Below are positions 60,301-64,000 of a stretch of 64,000 nt of DNA, piece after piece. Position 1 is the first letter of the stretch. Each line of letters starts with the position of its first letter. The notes below the pieces were generated by a model, which had not been told where the DNA came from, did no database searches, and saw nothing but the letters and a program-made list of their open reading frames with translations. Both the position numbers and the translations under genes were made by a program. Origin of the DNA: Lunularia cruciata (taxonomy: Eukaryota; Streptophyta; Marchantiopsida; Lunulariales; Lunulariaceae); the NCBI GenBank assembly GCA_948567375.1, contig OX419756.1, positions 73,138,552 to 73,202,551 of the forward strand. Reading direction: 5' to 3'.

Positions 60301-61330
60301 CAGGGAGTCGATCTTCTGAGCAACTACTATCCCCTCCTCCAAGACAGGAGCTCTCAGTCCTTACAGCGTCCGCTTTAGGTGAACACCCACCATCCGTATC
60401 ACCAGATCTAGTTTGAATAACCTCACCATCACATGCTAAACTCAAAAAGGATTTTTCACCTATCGGATCTTTCCAATTGTTCCCAAGCTCGGTATCACAC
60501 CCGCTAACGACACCAGCGGATTCCGACTGTGAGATTGCATGCTCGTCTGAGATTGACCTCTCGCCATTACCACCGGTAGTTCCAGTTACAAGCCCGCATT
60601 GGGTGTCTAATACAGAACATGTGCTCTTATCCGCTGAAACAGATCTGGTGTGGTCAGGGGCTGCATCCTTGAAAGAGAGCTGTCGGAATGGGGTGGGAGG
60701 CTTACTTAAAGCAGGTGGTCTTGCTGGAGGCTTGCCTGTAGATGACGGTGGGAGAGGAATCTGACTACTAAGAGTGGAGGGGTCTCTGGTGCATATTGCG
60801 CCGGGAAGTAAGTGACGTTTGGATATTAAATACTTCCTCGGCTGAATTTGCGCTGGAGTGGCATAGTCCGGATTGTTGGAAGCACAGCGAGGAGACCGAC
60901 AAAAGTGTTTGTGGCCGTGGCCACCATTAACTCTTGGAGAGGATGTAGGTTTCGTGGGAGACTTTAACTGCTGACCCACACCCCCACATTTATGTATATC
61001 ATTGATCTGGTCATCAAATTTGTGTACGTTGTTAATCTGTTCATCACCTTCGCAAACGCTGGACTCAACTGCTGCTGCTCCTGCTGCTTCGGACTTCACT
61101 TGCTCACCTCGTAGAACTTTGGTCCTGTCCTTCAGGACTGAACAAGAAGACTCCTCTTTAAAGAATGTTGCCGATAAGTCGATCTTGTGGAGGTTGGGAT
61201 CACAATTTTCGGACGCAGACGGACGAGGATGGGCTGCCTGATCTTTACTGAGGAGACTACTGGCCTTACCAGGGCTTCCCTGATACACAAGCTGCTGTAA
61301 TGGTGGCTTGTCGGAAAACATAGTTGGCAA
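57357..61330 (-). CDS. TPX2-family microtubule-associated protein, eight exons
   Basis: Predicted microtubule-binding protein of about 991 residues. Minus-strand exons: 61330-59037, 58827-58749, 58629-58498, 58340-58221, 58090-57992, 57836-57777, 57671-57577 and 57453-57357; all junctions are GT-AG and all phases fit. The long first exon is Ser/Glu-rich and disordered. Near residue 615 it holds RVRVLVEAFESLMNI, like plant calmodulin-binding helices. The TPX2 domain fills the later exons: EPFRLLTEERGAMKEYQFAK, NPIAQGLPWTTDEPQ, PPVKQPTKHVDFRHYSDSRA, EIKRLRREMVPRAQLMPFFD and the ending KRLTVPKEPNF. This is close to Arabidopsis TPX2-like proteins. The ATG at 61330 is the first in frame after an upstream TAA. 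Exon 3 may start earlier, at 58707, but that needs a 41-base intron. Confidence 0.87.
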
Positions 61331-62670
61331 CCTTGCGCTTCGAAGCCTGCTGTCAGAAAGCGAACCATAGAATGACTCTTTGAACGGTTATCGAGGGTTC
61401 ATATATTCTAAGCACAAGATCGAGATACAAGGCATCAATCAGTGGAAGTGCAAAGGGAAGTAACGTTGTGGGCAAGATCGGTGGCTTACATTTAAACGAG
61501 AAATGCAAGATATGGAGTATGTAGAAGTCTCCGACTACCGTTTAAAAGACCAGCTCCTGCAAGAAAAGATGCGAATGATCAGCTGAATAACTCACAGTAC
61601 TCAAACTCGAGAGACACAAAAGACGAGGAACTTCCATGATATTCCATAAAGCTTGCTTCACAAGAGAGCATTTCTCACCAGGAGCCTGACGACATCAAAA
61701 TCATTTTGCAGAAGTTGCTGAGCACCAGGATGTAGATACAAATTGTTCTAAGGAGGCTCAAAATCACACTCTGACCGTACAGAAACGCAATCTACTTCTG
61801 CAGCATAAAGAAGGAACTATGTCAGATGAATTCTTACGAACTCATAGAATTGTTTAGTAGTTGTCGTTCCGAGATTGATTCTGCCATTTTGAAATTCAAA
61901 CTGTTCAAAATACCAAGCACCAGCTACTCGATTCCCGACTCAGTTTATACCAATGGGACAAAAGAACCTTCATAAGAGATCGCAACAACATAAATAGTGA
62001 AAATTAAACGGAGACCGTATTCTGCGAAGCATGGCTCAGATTCCTGTACTAACAGAGAAACAGGTTCTCTCGTTTCTTTTCCCGCTATTTCTTCAAACCA
62101 TTCGAAAGGAATACCAAATTTACAGAGGATGCGAGACATATTTTTTTCACCTATTCACACAACTCAAATGCCTCCAAGGATATGATTCATGATTGCAAAA
62201 CTCAAACACAAAACACAAGCTCCCGAGATTCTGAGCTGATCAGGTTTACCTCTGAATCTACGAAATCAACTCGTAACCGTTCTTCTGCTCCTTTCTCCTG
62301 CTGATTAACACTGCTACTGTCTTCGACCCTGGCATGGAAACACACAACGCGAGCAGGGTCGAGAGAGCGGGCTAGTCTACTTACAAGTCCCACTAGTCGG
62401 GATCGTCCTCCCACTGAATGGCCTGGCTTTAGGAGTATGATTTCGAGAGGGAGAGAGAGGTTCAGCTGCTGCTGTTGCTGATTTCTCGAAGCCGACGAGC
62501 AACGTCTCTGTTGCAACGGCTAGTTCTCCCGGAGTGCATGCCAGGTGGCATTCCCCCATTTCCTCCTGTACAAGAACATTCAAATCAAATGTTTGCCGGC
62601 ACTTCCAGCAGAAAAGACACGGGCGTAGGGTCTCCATAGTCTGCACTACCTCCAATAGCTGCTGCAACAT
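61331..62670 (-). promoter_or_regulatory. probable 5' leader and promoter of the TPX2-like gene
   Basis: Less AT-rich than the surrounding sequence around 62.3-62.8 kb, with a GA-rich tract and CAG-like triplets near 62,440-62,490. Several minus-strand open frames (62202-62516, 62377-62670 and 62585-63064) show no family motif. A long, perhaps spliced, 5' leader is the simplest reading. Confidence 0.35.
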
Positions 62671-64000
62671 GCTCTTGTATCCCCTTGTCGTCTTTCTTCT
62701 TGATTCCCGTCAGAACATTATCCGACGAAGTTCGTCCCTTTCGCCGAACGACCAGGAAGCGGACGGGTCTTTCCGTCCATATTGAGGGAAAGACCTTGCC
62801 AACTCGCGCAGCTGCCGTTCCCGTCACTAGACTTCCGTCTTTGGGCTTCGGACTATTCATTGGTGTTATTGTTCTTGTGTGTCTTTCCCGCCCTCTTGGG
62901 CAGATCGGCACTGGTGCTCCTTTTTCCTTTTGCACTGATGGTTGCTTTGTATTCCTTTCCTTCGAGATACTATTTCTACATATTATTATTACTTCGCGAT
63001 GTTTGGACTCTCGAATACAAGACAATTGGCTATGTGTCCGTCGATTGACAAATTGATTGAACAAGGCAGAATCAAATCAGTTGGGAATGAATCAAGTACA
63101 CGAATTTTTGTTCTGAAACCTTTCAAGTACTTGGGACAAGCACCTAGGTCCATGTACTGTATTGTACATCTTTCAAATATTTCTTTACTTCTAAGGGTAA
63201 GGTATGTGAGTACGATACAAGTCATAAATGATATTTCCGGGTTTCGACTTCAATTGAAAAACTCAATCCAATCTCCAGTTTATATCGCTGACTGCATTTG
63301 TAGCAAAAAGTCATGTAATGCAGACATGATTCTTGAGCTAGCGGCTCATTTGCATAACAGTTTGTGGTTGTAAGTATTTTTATTGTGTTTATATCGTTTT
63401 CTATGTGCTACTAGAAAAGTGTTCCACCTTCTTTGAAATCAAGAGCATTGAATATTAATCTCAATAGCTACAACATGCTATACTCTTTTCACCTGGTGGT
63501 TCTTGTTCATTTTCAGGAATTTTTACACATTGATTGAAGCCCCCTAATTTTCATGATAATATCGATTCTTGATCAAGATAACAATTTTGTTGGATATATT
63601 CACGTTTATGATCATCTGTTTTACCGACTTCACTTTTCAGGCGTGTGTTTAAAAATGTTGAATAGATTTCACTCTTGCATGTTCATGGCTAATCCAGTCC
63701 TAAGTGGAAAGTGAGATTGGTTTATTTTGATGCATGTGCGAATATGAGTAGCATAGTTTGGACCATGATCCATGTTTACAAGGAATGAAGTAAAATTTAA
63801 TTAAAATTTGATTTTTGAGATTCTAAAACCAAAATTGAATCATGGCGGTTCTTATGATACGACAATTTATAGATTCTATCGCACAGATATCATATAAGGC
63901 AGAAAAGAGAATTTATCAAATGCAGAAAAACATTGATTTATTCCTCAGAAATTTAACAAATAATGTATTTATAAAGTTCTATTATTAGTCCGGTCAAGAT
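62671..64000. other. no gene recognised at the right edge
   Basis: Open frames on both strands near 62.6-63.4 kb lack motifs. From 63.4 kb on it is AT-rich with no coding signal. Confidence 0.45.

Noticed and set aside
59409-60416. plus-strand open frames opposite the TPX2-like first exon
   Set aside because: Antisense shadows of a long Ser-rich coding exon; no independent signal.
1-64000. tRNA, rRNA or CRISPR features
   Set aside because: No convincing B-box-containing cloverleaf, rRNA core or regular spacer-repeat array was noticed by eye; a tRNAscan or Infernal run would be needed to be sure.

Overview
The window looks like nuclear DNA of a land plant, most likely a bryophyte. It is AT-rich, has spliced genes with plant-type GT-AG introns, and carries plastid-targeted plant proteins and many decayed retroelements. 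The bryophyte hint comes from a relic resistance gene with a SERAC1-like alpha/beta-hydrolase in front of NB-ARC and LRR parts. From memory, this architecture (HNL) is typical of liverworts and other non-vascular plants. The species cannot be named from sequence alone.

Layout. 1-8.2 kb: the 3' part of a decayed Ty3/gypsy LTR retrotransposon. The polyprotein order is gag zinc knuckles, aspartic protease, a DNMT3-like cytosine-5 DNA methyltransferase, RT-RNase H, integrase and a C-terminal PHD finger. It ends in a purine tract and a triplicated LTR-like repeat. 8.2-10.9 kb: a long near-perfect hairpin and unassigned sequence. 10.9-11.9 kb: an intact single-exon plastid fibrillin (PAP) gene. 15.0-16.0 kb: an intact two-exon SEP2-type light-harvesting-like gene on the minus strand. 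16-23 kb: AT-rich, with no gene recognised. 23-27.3 kb: two decayed F-box/kelch-like copies. 31.6-34.1 kb: a decayed coiled-coil-rich reading frame. 35.6-36.2 kb: a fragment resembling the 3' part of a non-LTR element. 36.9-40.2 kb: hydrolase-NB-ARC-LRR pseudogene. 42.2-45.3 kb: internally deleted Ty1/copia element with both LTRs. 45.7-47.8 kb: a second copy of the 25.1-27.3 kb block. 48.4-50.7 kb: decayed non-LTR-like reverse transcriptase. 50.8-51.1 kb: another copia scrap. 57.4-61.3 kb: an intact eight-exon TPX2-family microtubule-associated protein gene.

Three genes look functional (fibrillin, SEP2, TPX2-like). The first two act in the chloroplast and the third probably at microtubules; they do not form a pathway. 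Most of the rest is decaying mobile DNA.

The most unusual item is the gypsy element. It pairs a predicted DNA methylation writer (DNMT3-like, motifs I, IV, VI, VIII and IX/X recognisable) with a predicted chromatin reader (PHD) in one polyprotein. Methyltransferase-bearing retrotransposons have, as I recall, been reported from a charophyte alga and dinoflagellates; this copy would extend them to what looks like a land plant. The copy is dead as read (13 in-frame TAG, one TAA, one internal TGA and one frame change), so any activity would have to come from sister copies.
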